A stretch of 62,500 nt of DNA from positions 1-62,500 of the forward strand of contig CAJNDS010000317.1 of the NCBI GenBank assembly GCA_905221605.1. The letters run 5' to 3'. Source of the DNA: Symbiodinium natans (taxonomy: Eukaryota; Sar; Dinophyceae; Suessiales; Symbiodiniaceae). The translations under genes and the position numbers were made by a program. Positions 42,930 to 53,334 of the stretch are shown in pieces. Position 1 is the first letter of the stretch. Each line of letters starts with the position of its first letter. The notes beneath the pieces were generated by a model. It searched no databases and had not been told where the DNA came from. It saw only the letters and a program-made list of their open reading frames with translations.

Positions 42930-43370
42930 CCTGCAGAAAGACTTGCACCCGTCCAGGGGTCTTGCCTTTTCGACGCCTTGAAATACGACTATGGTGCTAC
43001 GCAATCATCAAGCTCCAGCCAGCTCGAGAACTCAACGCGGCGTCAATTTGCGATTCCTTCGGGTCGCTTACATGGGCTCGGGGACGCGACTGGAGGGAGG
43101 AGCCAAGGTACTTGCTTGTGATACGCAGCTGCTGAATGGCTTGGATGCTTTCTTGGTGCAAGAACCTTGTTGAGGACCCACTTTTCGTGATGTCAGCCCA
43201 TAGGTTGCTGCAGGCTCCTGCGGACAAACTTGCACCCGTCCAGGGGTCTTGCCGTTTCGACGCATCAAACTCCAGCCAGCTCGAGAACTCAAGGCTGCGT
43301 CAATTTGCGATTGCTTCGGGTGGCTTACGTGGGCGCGGGGACGCGACTGGAGGGAGGAGCCAGTGTCCTT
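42930..43370 (+). repeat. Direct duplication, offset 287 bp
   Basis: 42941-43110 matches 43228-43370: CTTGCACCCGTCCAGGGGTC, CTCCAGCCAGCTCGAGAACT, and GGGACGCGACTGGAGGGAGG occur in both. The copies are about 85-90% alike by eye. The open frames over them are not consistent between copies. Confidence 0.8.
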
Positions 43371-44185
43371 CCTTGCGTTTACCATGCCTTGCTTTTACCA
43401 CCCAGCTGGTGAATGGTTTAGCTTTCTCGGTGCAAGTGAAGCTGAATCCTGAAGTTTTCGTCGAGAACCTTATTGAAAACCTACATTTCCTGAGGTCAGC
43501 CCATATGTTGCAGGCATTGCGAGATGCGCCATCCTTACTCCCCACGTCCTGAGCAAGTATTTGAAGCTATTTACTTAGATGTCCTCACAAGGAGCATCTC
43601 TGCTGAAGACCAGCGCAGCTCCTCAATGCGGCTTCGATACCATGTCGCGACATGCTTGTCAAAGAATGCCCCATGCAGCCTCGAGGAGCTTGGAAAGCTC
43701 CATAATGTGTGGACAGTCCGTGGTAATGATTGTGGCAGAGGGGTCCTTGCAGACTCTTTCGCATGGTCTCCTAGATCAGGACTCTGCGTAGCTACTCCCA
43801 AGTCTGTTTTGTGTTAACTTGAAAAGAGAGGCAAAGTGGAATGGCTTAAAGGGCAGGAAACGCCTGCGGTCTTTGACGAAGCTTGTCGGAATCAAACAGC
43901 TTGATGAACGCCGAAAGCTTAGACGATGCCCGGCCAAAGTCCTGGCCCATTCCCCCTTTGAGCCGCTCCCCCTGGTTTGCCTTTAAGACTTAAGGCACAC
44001 CGTCACGGCCAAGTAGCCCAGAAAAGTTGGGGCGTCGTTCGGTAGGTGGTAGTTGCCAGCACTGAGGCTTAGAGGGTCAAGGCAAGTGGCCTATTTAAAC
44101 TAGGTTCACCTGGTCCCGACTTGATCAGGCTTCTGCGTAGCACCTCTGGAGTCTCCGAAAATACTTGGTGCACACCAGTCACTTC

Positions 44186-44261
44186 AGGGTTTAGGGTTTA
44201 GGGTTTAGGGTTTAGGGTTTAGGGTTTAGGGTTTAGGGTTTAGGGTTTAGGGTTTAGGGTT
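44186..44261 (+). repeat. TTTAGGG array, about 11 near-perfect units
   Basis: A clean telomere-type array in a region otherwise poor in such repeats, directly before the three-copy element starting at 44.4 kb. Confidence 0.93.
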
Positions 44262-44386
44262 GAACCTGCACCATGTGCAGAGAAATGCGCTTCCGCCCCC
44301 TTTGCAGGCAAGACCTACTCTCGTGTGGCACTGGAAGCTGACTGCTGCGGGTCAGTTTAGATCATGGGGGGTTGGCCTCCTGCTTT

Positions 44387-45830
44387 GGACTGAACAAAGC
44401 AAAAAGAAGCAAATCAAAGGGGGAGTAGCGGATTGTGGGTGTAAGGCAAGTCCTTCTGCGAACCGCGTGGCGCAAAGCGAAGCGCCGTGGACCAGTGCTA
44501 ACGCCCGGAGCGTGCTGCGAAGGGTAGCCGGGTTAGTAGGATGATGAAGCGCGAAGGAGAAAATCCTCCTACGAACCCAGGAAGGGTTCTACGAACCTAG
44601 AAAGTCTGGGGGGCTCCAAAGCCACTGGCGGGGTCGGTAGGAAAGAGGGCACGCCCGCCGACTCAACCAAGCGGCCTTCAAATTTACCTCATGCCCAAAG
44701 CAGAAGAGACTAGGGGGGGGGGGGCGTCGTGTGTACTTAGAATGAGACCTGACATGTATGATAAAGGGGCACATCACACGTCACCCAAACACCTACTGGC
44801 CCCCGGAACTATTGATGTCAGCACGTCACACAGCGGCTAGTAACAGGGCGTGCCGTGCCATGCGGTATACTTTCACAGAGCCGCCTCCAACAGCATGACC
44901 ACAACAAATCCAAAATGAAGGGCTTTTCAAACCATCGGAATTCAGCCCACGCCCTGGGAAACCTAAACTCAGCACACGCGCGCCGTGTGCGGGCACACTC
45001 GTTTTACATCATTGAGGGATTCGGACTGAACAACGCAAAAAGGCACATCAAAGGGGGAGTAGCGGATTGCGGGTGTAAGGCGAGTCCTTCTGCGAACCGC
45101 GCTGCGCAAAGCGCAGCACCGTGAACCACTACGCACGCCGGGAGGGTGCTGCGAAGGGCCGGGTTAGTAGGATGATGAAGCGCGAAGGAGAAAATCCTCC
45201 TACGAACCCAGGAAGGGTTCTACGAACCTAGAAAGCCTGGGGGGTGCTCCAAAGCCACTGGCGGGGTCGGTAGGACCGGTAGGAAAGAGGGCACGCCCGC
45301 CGACTCAACCTAAGCGGCTGGTCCTGTATATTCACCTCATACCCAAAACAGAAGGGACTTTGGGGGTCCCTCGTGTGTACTTAGCATGAGACCTGACATG
45401 TATGATACAGGGGCACGTCTCCCCAAACTAGGTTGGGTCTCGGAGTAACCGATGTCATCGCATGCGGTATATTTTCACAACAAATGCAAAATGAAAGGCT
45501 TTTGAAACCACCGGAAGTCAGCCGACACCCTGAGAAACCTAAACGAAGCGCACGCGTACCGTGTGCGAGCGTGGTCACTTCACATCACTGGGGGCTGGCC
45601 TCCTGCTTTGGACTGAACAACGCAAAAAGGCACATCAAAGGGGGAGTAGCGGATTGCGGGTGTAAGGCGAGTCCTTCTGCGAACCGCGTGGCGCAAAGCA
45701 CAGCACCGTGAACCACTACGCACGCCGAGAGGGTGCTGCGAAGGGTAGCCGGTTTAGTAGGATGATGAAGCGCGAAGGAGAAAATCCTGCTAGGAACCCA
45801 GGAAGGGTTCTACGAACCTAGAAGGGCTGT
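44387..45830 (+). repeat. Three-copy element with conserved ~220-bp core
   Basis: Cores at about 44410-44610, 45045-45240 and 45633-45828. Each holds GGGGGAGTAGCGGATTG, GTCCTTCTGCGAACCGCG, GTAGGATGATGAAGCGCGAA and GAACCCAGGAAGGGTTC. Inverted repeats inside the core (GAACCC/GGGTTC around AGGAA; AGGA/TCCT around GAAAA; GGATT/AGTCC) could form RNA hairpins. The outer parts (GTGTGTACTTAGAATGAGACC, GTCGGTAGGAAAGAGGGCAC) are also repeated. Best read as tandem copies of a ~0.6-kb unit; a transcribed structured RNA is possible. No protein frame is shared. Confidence 0.8.
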
Positions 45831-46168
45831 GGGGCTAGTAGAAGCACAATGGAATTCCCGTTTGTGGCGGCTTCCAATTCCCCGAAGCACGGAGGGCTGC
45901 CTTCCTTTCTGGATTTCCATGGATTCCCCCACACAGCACAATATGAAGAAGTCAATGCCACACCTGCTGGAGGAAAGTCTGGGGACGCCTTGCAGTCCAG
46001 GGGTTAACGGCACAAGGCCTGGCATTTTGCCACGTGGACCTGTGCACTGCCATGCCAGTCCTGGCACTCTTCGGCGGCAGTCGAAACGTGCCTCTGGGCA
46101 TGGATACATGGATTTTGGACCAATGGTCCGAAGAGTTTGGATAAGTGGCAGCTTCTGTAATTGTAATA

Positions 46169-46507
46169 TCACAGCACTCGCTTGGTCCGAAGTGTACCAC
46201 CTAGCAAGCGCCACGACCTGAGCCCGCCCGCTGGCCGGCGAAAGGTTGTTTGCCTTTCCACCATCAGTGCCTCCGAAACTGCGGTTTTACTTTCCCTTTT
46301 TCCCTTTGTTAAACCACCATGCTGGAGAACGAGCCGCAACTCAAGCACCATGCCAAAAAAAGTGATTTGAGACATGTCCAGAAAGACACGAAGAGTTAGA
46401 AGCCGGCTTTGGGGCGCTGATGCACAGGGCACTCCTTGGATCGGCCCCTGCGATGCGGCTCGAGCCGCCGCCCTTCTTGAAAATTCCGATAAACTGCTCA
46501 GGGCCAT
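46169..46507 (-). CDS. ORF, 112 codons, possible targeted protein
   Basis: Starts ATG with MALSSLSEFSRRAAARAASQ, a Ser/Ala/Arg-rich start like an organelle-targeting peptide, then LTLRVFLDMSQITFFGMVLE. Ends with TGA at 46169. Plain ORF without recognised domain; the opposite strand is also open in part. Confidence 0.35.
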   Translation of the reverse strand: MALSSLSEFSRRAAARAASQGPIQGVPCASAPQSRLLTLRVFLDMSQITFFGMVLELRLVLQHGGLTKGKRESKTAVSEALMVERQTTFRRPAGGLRSWRLLGGTLRTKRVL

Positions 46508-46545
46508 CGGGAGTGGTTCCTAAAGGTCAGCAAGCAGTCCTGCCG

Positions 46546-46782
46546 TCACTGCAAGCACCACTCAATGTAGCCAAGGGCTCGTAAGGGGAGAACAGAAGTT
46601 GAAAATGCAGCGAAGCAGCTGCGGGAAAGTCGGCTGTCCCAGTCTCCGCGGTGAGTCGGCCCACAGTCTCCCAGCCCGGCAGGAGCTGCCAGCTCGTGCC
46701 ACTGCCAAGCCTCCACTGGGTGGCCTGGCTGTCTCCCTCCAGATCTCTCAAATTTCTTGCGGGGCAAGATAGGTATCTAGAG
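46546..46782 (-). CDS. Probable terminal exon or small ORF
   Basis: Open from a stop near 46782: LPRKKFERSGGRQPGHPVEA, then WQWHELAAPAGLGDCGP and LPLRALGYIEWCLQ before TGA. Protein-like codon choice throughout. There is no ATG, so it is likely an exon or uses an upstream start. No family recognised. Confidence 0.38.
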
Positions 46783-47129
46783 GCCTAAGAAGTGTGGCGC
46801 ACTCGAGTCGAAGCCTCTCGTGCGCAGGGCAGCTTTGCAGCTGCTGCGGGTGCCGGGCGGAAGCAGCGCTGAACCCTGCATGAGCGGGCCCATGTCCTCA
46901 GGGATCGGTCGGGTTGCTCTCTGACCTGATCAGGCCCATCCTCCTGGTGGGATCTGGTCGGGCTAGACAGCACTCATCACAACCCCCACAGCTATCACAA
47001 TCGCAGGGGCGGGCAAAAGAGATGAATGCTGGGACGGAAAGAGCGCAAGCTCTTTTGTCGAGAAATTCAGCAAAGGAACGACTGGCGTTGCGGCGGGCAT
47101 GAGCGGCGCGACATGAGCAGGTTTCAGCT

Positions 47130-47312
47130 GTGCCTCGGGCTAGCGTCTGCCTGGAGGCGAGGTTCTGGCCGGGGCCGAGACGAAGCCCTACAACCTCAGG
47201 CCACTATGAATCCTGGCCCAAAATGCTTGCAGCAGCTGTCAACACGCCTTTTTCCTTGGGTTCACGACTTGACCTCGAGCTCCATCACATCGATGCTCCC
47301 TGTGCCCTAGTC
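47130..47312 (+). CDS. Probable exon with GT donor
   Basis: The frame ends LDLELHHIDAPCALVP just before CCCTG|GTAAGCC, a strong canonical donor. Before that it reads YESWPKMLAAAVNTPFSLGS. A rival plus frame (47026-47310) starts MSRFQLCLGLASAW at an internal ATG. Which is used is unclear. Confidence 0.38.
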
Positions 47313-47389
47313 CCTGGTAAGCCTGGTATGATACGAGGCGATACTGATGCCGAGCCTTTCAAGCGGGACTGCGGGAATGGGAATGTTCC

Positions 47390-47815
47390 CTGAAGTTCCC
47401 CTTCTCGTGCATACCAAAGTGTTTAAAACTAATCCTTTGTGAGCTGCCAAGCCTGCATCATTCTTCAATCTGCAGCTCCCTGCGATCGTCAAGGCTTGGC
47501 TGAAATTCTTTCCAAACATGCTACCCATGGTGACGATGGGTGCAATGGACGTTCATCAAACAAAACCCTTTCAAGCACCGGTTAGTCGCGCTTCGCTACA
47601 ATACCCGCAACAATAGGCAGGAATATTCCCTGAAGTTTTCTTTTCGCGCGTACCAAAGTGTCAAAAACCAATCCTTTGTGAGCTGCCAAGCCTGCATCAT
47701 TCTTCAATCTGCAAGACCCTGGGTTCGTCAAGGCCTTGCTTGCAATTCTGGTGACTATGGGAGTGTGCAATGGACGTACATCAAACAAAACCCTTTCAAG
47801 CCCCGGTTGCTCGCG
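47390..47815 (+). repeat. Direct duplication, offset ~235 bp
   Basis: 47390-47590 matches 47625-47825: AATCCTTTGTGAGCTGCCAA, GCCTGCATCATTCTTCAATC and CATCAAACAAAACCCTTTCA are in both. Small indels shift any reading frame between copies. Confidence 0.82.
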
Positions 47816-47956
47816 CTTGGCCTCTTCTTCTTCAGCAAGCCTCACTCTGGAATCGTGCGTCGGCGCCTCCCTATCACCACATGGTAGCCGCTGCGCCGTC
47901 AGCGGGCCAAGCGCGCACGACTCCATCACCACCCCTAGGACAAGGTAAAGACAGGA

Positions 47957-48823
47957 TCAGCCCCAGAGTGTTTTGAGGGCATCTGCACGTACTACCCCCC
48001 CTTTGTGCCGAAAAGCAGCATCCTTCAAAGAGGAAGTTGCAAGAACCCTCCCCTGATGTGGAACCCGGGCACCCCGGATCTGGCAGAGTGCGTGGCCATG
48101 TGCTGGCAGAAAGATGGTCGAATCCTCCGTGCTTTGTCTATGTTGCCACATCCACGCAAAACGTTGAGAACACACAACCCCGCCCTGAATGTGCAGCCTA
48201 GTGCGACCGCCCAACTCAATGGCACAGATTCGGTAGCAACTCCACGTTGCCAACCTGTTGAAACTGTGCGGGATCGGAAACAGGATAGTTCTGAACTGCT
48301 TCCCGTGAGTCTGCGAAAACTGCGACAGCATGTCTGAGTCATCAAAATGGGAGCTGGACGCCGCACGTCTCACAGAACTCGAAAGAACGGACATGATCAC
48401 CCCTGGGCTGCTGAGATGCAATTTCTTGCTGCGTGTACTACATACCGAGCCAACGAGTAGTACACGGAGGCTCTGGCCGCCTCCATGATACCCGACGCCT
48501 TTAAAGTGGCACGCTCTCCGAACAGTAGGGTCATGAAGGATGTATGCCTCAGGATGGAAAACGTGATGAACAACTTTGAAATCAAAACACAGACCCCGCT
48601 CATCCAGGAAACTGGCCCCACATTCGTGACAGGCAATCTCCCGGTCAAGTTCCTCTTCTATGTCAAAGGTCAGCGTCTTTGCGAAGGGATTCATGCATTG
48701 ACCTTTGGAAAGATGTGTCAAAAAGTCACGCAACTGGGGCGTCTCAGCCGGAACGCCGATTTCCGATTGCCCCTTTCTGCTCATCGGCCATCTGCTGCAT
48801 CTAGGGGTTTGGACGGCACACAC
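47957..48823 (-). CDS. Long ORF with CHEC motif, unrecognised
   Basis: A 288-codon frame; the first ATG is at 48784 (MSRKGQSEIGVPAETPQLRD). The segment LTFDIEEELDREIACHECGA, then SFLDERGLCFDFKVVHH and VFHPEAYILHDPTVRR, looks like a folded, possibly zinc-binding domain (CxxC plus several His/Cys). The last 100 codons are less convincing and may be intron or 3' UTR. The antisense strand at 48485-48928 is also open for 147 codons in register. One of the two must be a shadow, and I favour this strand for the acidic helix and CHEC segment. Confidence 0.42.
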   Translation of the reverse strand: MCAVQTPRCSRWPMSRKGQSEIGVPAETPQLRDFLTHLSKGQCMNPFAKTLTFDIEEELDREIACHECGASFLDERGLCFDFKVVHHVFHPEAYILHDPTVRRACHFKGVGYHGGGQSLRVLLVGSVCSTRSKKLHLSSPGVIMSVLSSSVRRAASSSHFDDSDMLSQFSQTHGKQFRTILFPIPHSFNRLATWSCYRICAIELGGRTRLHIQGGVVCSQRFAWMWQHRQSTEDSTIFLPAHGHALCQIRGARVPHQGRVLATSSLKDAAFRHKGGVVRADALKTLWG

Positions 48824-48991
48824 TGCCTTTCAACACCACAGGTATGCATTACATCCCCGGGTTATGCAACACCGACGCCACGGCATCAAGTCAGGGCACA
48901 AAGCACCGCAAGCTTGACTTCCAGATGATAGAGCCCCCAGCATGCTAGGTCCTTACGTGGGAGTCTGAGGTGGTGACGATTCTCCTTACCA

Positions 48992-49300
48992 TCACCGAGC
49001 CACTTCATAGGGCTTCCAACAGCTCCGGAAGCTTTCAAGGCTTGCTCTGCACACTCTTCTTGTCACGGAGCGCGGAAATCCCAAATGCCTGACAAATAGT
49101 TTGCCCACAGCTGCCCACATGTGAACCGCTTGTAAATCTGATATCCGCCTCTCTTTGAGGATGTGGGGCACTGCAATTTTGCGCTTCCCCCAGGAAGGAA
49201 TTCTGGAGAACTTCCGTAAGACCTGGCATGTTTGTCCGTGGCATCTGCCCAGGAAGGCAGGACAGGAATCCAGTCGGAGGCAAGACACGTCGATCGAGCA
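48992..49300 (-). CDS. Probable terminal exon, basic protein
   Basis: After GTATGTAG| the frame reads CSIDVSCLRLDSCPAFLGRC, CQVLRKFSRIPSWGKRKIAV and AVHMWAAVGKLFVRHLGFPR, to TGA at 48992. Codon choice is protein-like over the whole length. It lies upstream of the ORF at 47957-48823 on the same strand, but a stop separates them. No family recognised. Confidence 0.42.
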   Translation of the reverse strand, partial: CSIDVSCLRLDSCPAFLGRCHGQTCQVLRKFSRIPSWGKRKIAVPHILKERRISDLQAVHMWAAVGKLFVRHLGFPRSVTRRVCRASLESFRSCWKPYEVAR

Positions 49301-49762
49301 CTACATACCTTCTGACTCGCGCGGGCGGACATATGCTCTGTCGTGGGGTGAGAGAACCGCTCGGCCGTGCACCATCTGCGTCATGGGCCCGAGTGCCACA
49401 TCAGCATGCTCGACTTGCTCCGGGGCACGCTCTTGGGGCCCACAACAGGGTTGAGGGTTTAGGGGCTATAGGGGCTATAGGGCTTAAGCCCTCAACTCCC
49501 TTAGGATATTGGTGTCCGAGATGCGCGTGAGCACACGGCAGACCTGGCTGCCGAGAGCAAGGAGGGTACCAGAGGCTGCCTGGTGGCTCTGCTCCTGTCC
49601 CCAAGTGCCTTGATTAGCCTCAAGATACCCAATGGGGCAATCCTATGCCCCAAGCTGCCAGGAGTCGGAACTTCCAGGCTTTCGAGGCGCTGTGTAGACT
49701 TCCTTCTCAGAAGGAGTTCGGGTTTACTTCCCTATGCCCTTACTCACTTTGCAACTTAAGGT

Positions 49763-50101
49763 GTGCGAACCTGCAAGGTTGCTTCGCAGATGAATATGAA
49801 TGCCAGCCAGGGATGTGGGCATTCGAACATCCACGTGAGTCCCCCACTCCTATCGATCACTGCAATTTTGGGTGGGCGACCAGGCTCGAAACAAGCTCGA
49901 AATCTCCGAGTTGAGTTCGCTGAGGTCACTACCAGACCCCAGGAAAGGCAACGCCCTGCAGCGCGAAACCTAAAAGCTCTTCGTGACGCATCTTTTTCAG
50001 AGAACCTGCAACCTTCGAACTTCCAATGTCTAAAGTTGCAGCTTTACCTACTCCAGCCGGATATGCTGCATTGGACGAGGTCCCCCCCTCATATCGAATA
50101 A
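49763..50101 (+). CDS. ORF, weak
   Basis: A 112-codon frame whose middle (ARNLRVEFAEVTTRPQERQR, then LKALRDASFSENLQPSNF) looks coding. An overlapping plus frame at 49645-49914 contains CANLQGCFADEYECQPGMW. Splice borders are not evident. Confidence 0.28.
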   Translation: MRTCKVASQMNMNASQGCGHSNIHVSPPLLSITAILGGRPGSKQARNLRVEFAEVTTRPQERQRPAARNLKALRDASFSENLQPSNFQCLKLQLYLLQPDMLHWTRSPPHIE

Positions 50102-50140
50102 CACATGAGGGGGATGCTTAGAATTATTTGTCCATCAGAG

Positions 50141-50418
50141 TTCGACTTGCCCTGAACAGTCAAAGAGTGACCGCCTCTTGGTAGTGTTGATGGCCAACGG
50201 GTCTGCAACTGTGCGCCACACCAACTGACTCCAAGAACCCCCGATCGCGGCAGCTCGCCACAACTCTTGCATTGCCTCTCTGTAGAGACCTCAAGCGGAA
50301 AGTGCCCATTCAGGCCGCACTGGCAAAGACTATTCGGGACAGCCAAGAAGTGGTCCGCAACTTCCTGGAAGCCAGCACCTCCTAGTTGGCTGTGTATTCC
50401 CCATTGCTTAGAATACAT
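50141..50418 (-). CDS. First exon, zinc-ribbon-like Cys pairs
   Basis: Starts ATG at 50418 with MYSKQWGIHSQLGGAGFQEV, then SLCQCGLNGHFPLEV and RQCKSCGELP: a CxC...CxxC arrangement that could bind one zinc. The frame remains good to SLTVQ, where CAGG|GCAAGTC offers a GC donor. Without splicing it stops at 50089. No specific family recognised. Confidence 0.45.
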
Positions 50419-50511
50419 CTTCCTCCCCCCTTCAATCCACGGAAGGGGAGCTGGGGAATGCCCAACTTCAAGAGTGCCCGCGCGATAAACTCTGCCGGTA
50501 GATGAAGAACA

Positions 50512-50766
50512 TCATCTGAGAGCTGATATAGAAGGGTATGTCTCTCCGTTTTGAGAAGTTAATACGTCCAACAACTTGAACGTCATACTTAGGCATGTCC
50601 CTTGACAAATTAATGGCGCCCCGGGAAAGTTCGTGTCTTTGCTGAGCCTCGCATTGACAAGAGACGTTTTGCCTAGCCGCTTCTTGCCTTGTGCGTTACA
50701 GCAGATGCTAGCGCCGAGTGGCTTTAGGTTGGGCGCCTTATTGAGAGTGGAGGAGTCAAAAACCAC
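50512..50766 (-). CDS. ORF with Walker-A-like GKKRLGKTS
   Basis: An 84-codon frame: APNLKPLGASICCNAQGKKR, LGKTSLVNARLSKDT, and CLSMTFKLLDVLTSQNGE before TGA. GxxxxGKT is present, but no Walker B or other P-loop motif follows in the window. The nucleotide-binding reading is therefore only suggestive. The start codon is not ATG. Confidence 0.3.
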   Translation of the reverse strand: MVFDSSTLNKAPNLKPLGASICCNAQGKKRLGKTSLVNARLSKDTNFPGAPLICQGTCLSMTFKLLDVLTSQNGETYPSISALR

Positions 50767-51321
50767 CGCCCCTTCCTCTCCCTTCCGGTGGCACCAAGCG
50801 GCTCACACTTGATCTCAACTTGGAAGCAGATGGCCTTGAACTCTTTGCTTCGAGCTAGGACGTTGCTAGTGCGGGCCGAGAGGCGCCGAACTCTGAGAGC
50901 TGCAGAGCCTGCTGCAGAGCTTCTCGTGGTGCGGACTTAAGAACGAGAGCGGACCACGTCTTGTGTCACGGCGTGTGACGTTGCACCAATTCGGGGCTTC
51001 TCACAGGTCCAAAGCCCCCCGTCTTCGGCTGAGCTCTCGCTACGCCAATCTCCCCACAGGGTCAGAAGCCTGAGCTCACATGGGAAGTACACAAGTACAC
51101 GCGGCTGAGCCCGGGGAAGCAAGGGATGTTGGGTGGAGCTTCAGACTTGCAGCCTTGCTTCTAGTCTGCTTATGTTCGGACTACAGGCAGAATCACACAA
51201 GGAAGCAGGCGGGATGCCAACGGCTTTTCCCTCTGCGCTGGATGTCAGATTGTTTTCTCCCCAGGCTGGGTCACCAACATCACAGCCTGGAAAATGCCAG
51301 GTAGACTCATGAAAGCATCCC

Positions 51322-51540
51322 TTAACATCTGGAGTATAGCAGAGCCAAGCTTACACGCTGGGGTGCCTCAGAATGGGCTTGGCAATGGGGCTTGCTGAGA
51401 TACTCGACGCAAGTTCCATGCTGACTCAGCAAATGCAGATGGTGCATGCTGTGGTTTCTCTCTAGGGCGAGCAATGCGAGCAACAACAAAAGCTCTCGGA
51501 ACTTAGGTTCCTCAAGTTGTGCCAAGTCATGATTCTTTCA
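51322..51540 (-). CDS. Probable terminal exon, leucine-rich
   Basis: The frame NHDLAQLEEPKFRELLLLLA, LLALERNHSMHHLHLLSQHG, then CVEYLSKPHCQAHSE runs to TAA at 51322. The upstream side is closed by a TGA beside a possible AAAG| acceptor. No family recognised. Confidence 0.35.
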
Positions 51541-52034
51541 CCTTGCGTGGCCAGGACATTCCTTCAGCAAGAAAGCACCTCAACTTCTCAGCGCATGAAA
51601 GGAAGACTTGTCTGAAATATCAGGGTCCTCACATGGGGCTCGTGCCAAAAATGAGCAGCATTCACGGAGAACACCCCGAGAATCTGCTTCGAAGCTACAG
51701 GAGCTGGCGGGGATGCCCGGCGGACGAAGGCAGTTTCAAGCTACGAAAATACCAAGCACCGGGCTGGGGAGCATGATTTTGCCCTGAAAGAGGCATTGGG
51801 GGCGTAGCTATGTGAATGTTTTCGGCGAAGCAGCTGAATGCCGAAAGGATCAAGTGCCCAAGCTAACTTATGCTAAATTTTCCTTCAGCATTGCACTGAC
51901 TGGCTGCGAAGAACGTGAAGTGCAGCGTGAAAGACAACGCGAAGGACTGGAAGTGCGAAGCCGCGGAATCTGGCACGAGCGCCGCTTCCCCTCACGACTC
52001 GCTCTGGGCTCCAAGTAGTTCGCACTTGCCCATC

Positions 52035-52427
52035 TTAAGCCCTTTGTGCAGGGAGCGTCCCACCAGGCATACTTTGTCTTGTAAAATGCAACCACTGGTG
52101 GAATCCCTGTGTGATGCTATGGAACAGGAACTCCTCGGTTGCCTCCTTGGTGATGATCCTCAGGCCAATCCCACACCCAAATGCACTCCTTCCCGTGGCC
52201 TTGGCCCGCGCTGCCTGGAAGTGGCCGGTGCCTAGCACGAAGGAGCATGACCTTCTTATAGAGCCACTACTGTCCGGAGGGACTTGGCAAGTCCGCATCA
52301 TGCCTGCAAACTTGGGGCTTTCGCCGCAGCACTGCACCGCAGACAGGGACAAGGACGAGTGGACGCAAGTTGTGTTGTCATGCAGGATCTGGGTTCCGAG
52401 TATTGAGAGCGCAGGGTGAATCCGCAT
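52035..52427 (-). CDS. ORF, 130 codons
   Basis: Starts ATG with MRIHPALSILGTQILHDNTT. The later part, GHFQAARAKATGRSAFGCGI then GLRIITKEATEEFLFHS, is protein-like. The plus strand (52111-52419) is open in register and also plausible, so the strand is uncertain. No motif. Confidence 0.33.
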   Translation of the reverse strand: MRIHPALSILGTQILHDNTTCVHSSLSLSAVQCCGESPKFAGMMRTCQVPPDSSGSIRRSCSFVLGTGHFQAARAKATGRSAFGCGIGLRIITKEATEEFLFHSITQGFHQWLHFTRQSMPGGTLPAQRA

Positions 52428-53334
52428 GAATCCGAAGCAACCAGAGTCTTCAGCGCAGCCCTTGCTCAGACGCGTGCACCTGGCAACTCCTGGCTGAATT
52501 GGGGAGGTTTTCTGCTTGTAGTGGCCTGAGAGGCAGCCAGAAGGCAGCCCTCTAAACGCACATGGGGGGGGACGCAGCCCTCAGAAAGCCCACGGAGGAG
52601 GTCATGGGCTCGTGTGCAGCAAGCTGGCACCCTTGAGACTTTCATGCTTTTGAGACTCTTCTCTTTAGCTAGGGAGGTATCGGGAGGTATCTTAGATTGG
52701 ATTCTTGGAAGATTGCTTTAGACTCTTCTTGGCTGGGAGGTATCTTGGATTCTTGGAATTTTGGAAGATTATGGCGAGGTGGGAGGAATGTTAGAGTGTC
52801 TTGGATCAAGATTATGGCAGAACGGTTAAAGCATCAGCTAGGGCAATCCGATGGCCCCCAAGCGGCTTAGCACGAAACACCGGAGCTCGCTGGAGAGGCC
52901 GATGGGATGCCTCACGATCACGCATCGAAGAGGGTTTCAAGCTCCACCGCGTCTGTGAGGGAGCCCTGTACGCCCTGTCATCATGTCGGATTATTTCTCT
53001 AGCTTCTCTCCACAAGTTGCTATAACTCCTCCTTCATGGCCCCGCGAAACATCTTGCAACTCACATCTTGGGAACCTGTAACATCCTGCATGTCAGCCAC
53101 TTATCCCATACACCTTGGGTAAAGCCGGTCAACAGCGCAGCCTTGCTTCAGTTCCTGCGAAAACGCACCAAGGATGGCTCTGCGCTGACCACGACCCCAA
53201 GTCTCAAACCTTCCGGCCTGAGAGTGCTAGTAGGGGGGGTAACTATGCTAGGCAGCGAACTGACGGGCTGAGACTCCTGCAGTTCAAAACCAGGCAGCGA
53301 TAACGCAGAGAACTCTACCATCCGGGTAGCCAGG

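Noticed and set aside
50512-50766. P-loop NTPase call
   Set aside because: GxxxxGKT occurs but nothing else of a P-loop domain is visible; kept only as an ORF with a note.
52801-52940. A-box-like TGGCAGAACGGTTAAAGC
   Set aside because: The only B-box candidate is over 100 bases away and the cloverleaf does not form.
53250-53330. tRNA-like A and B boxes on the minus strand (GGTAGAG and GGTTTTGAAC)
   Set aside because: The spacing between the boxes is about seven bases too short and no acceptor stem pairs; at most a SINE-like remnant.
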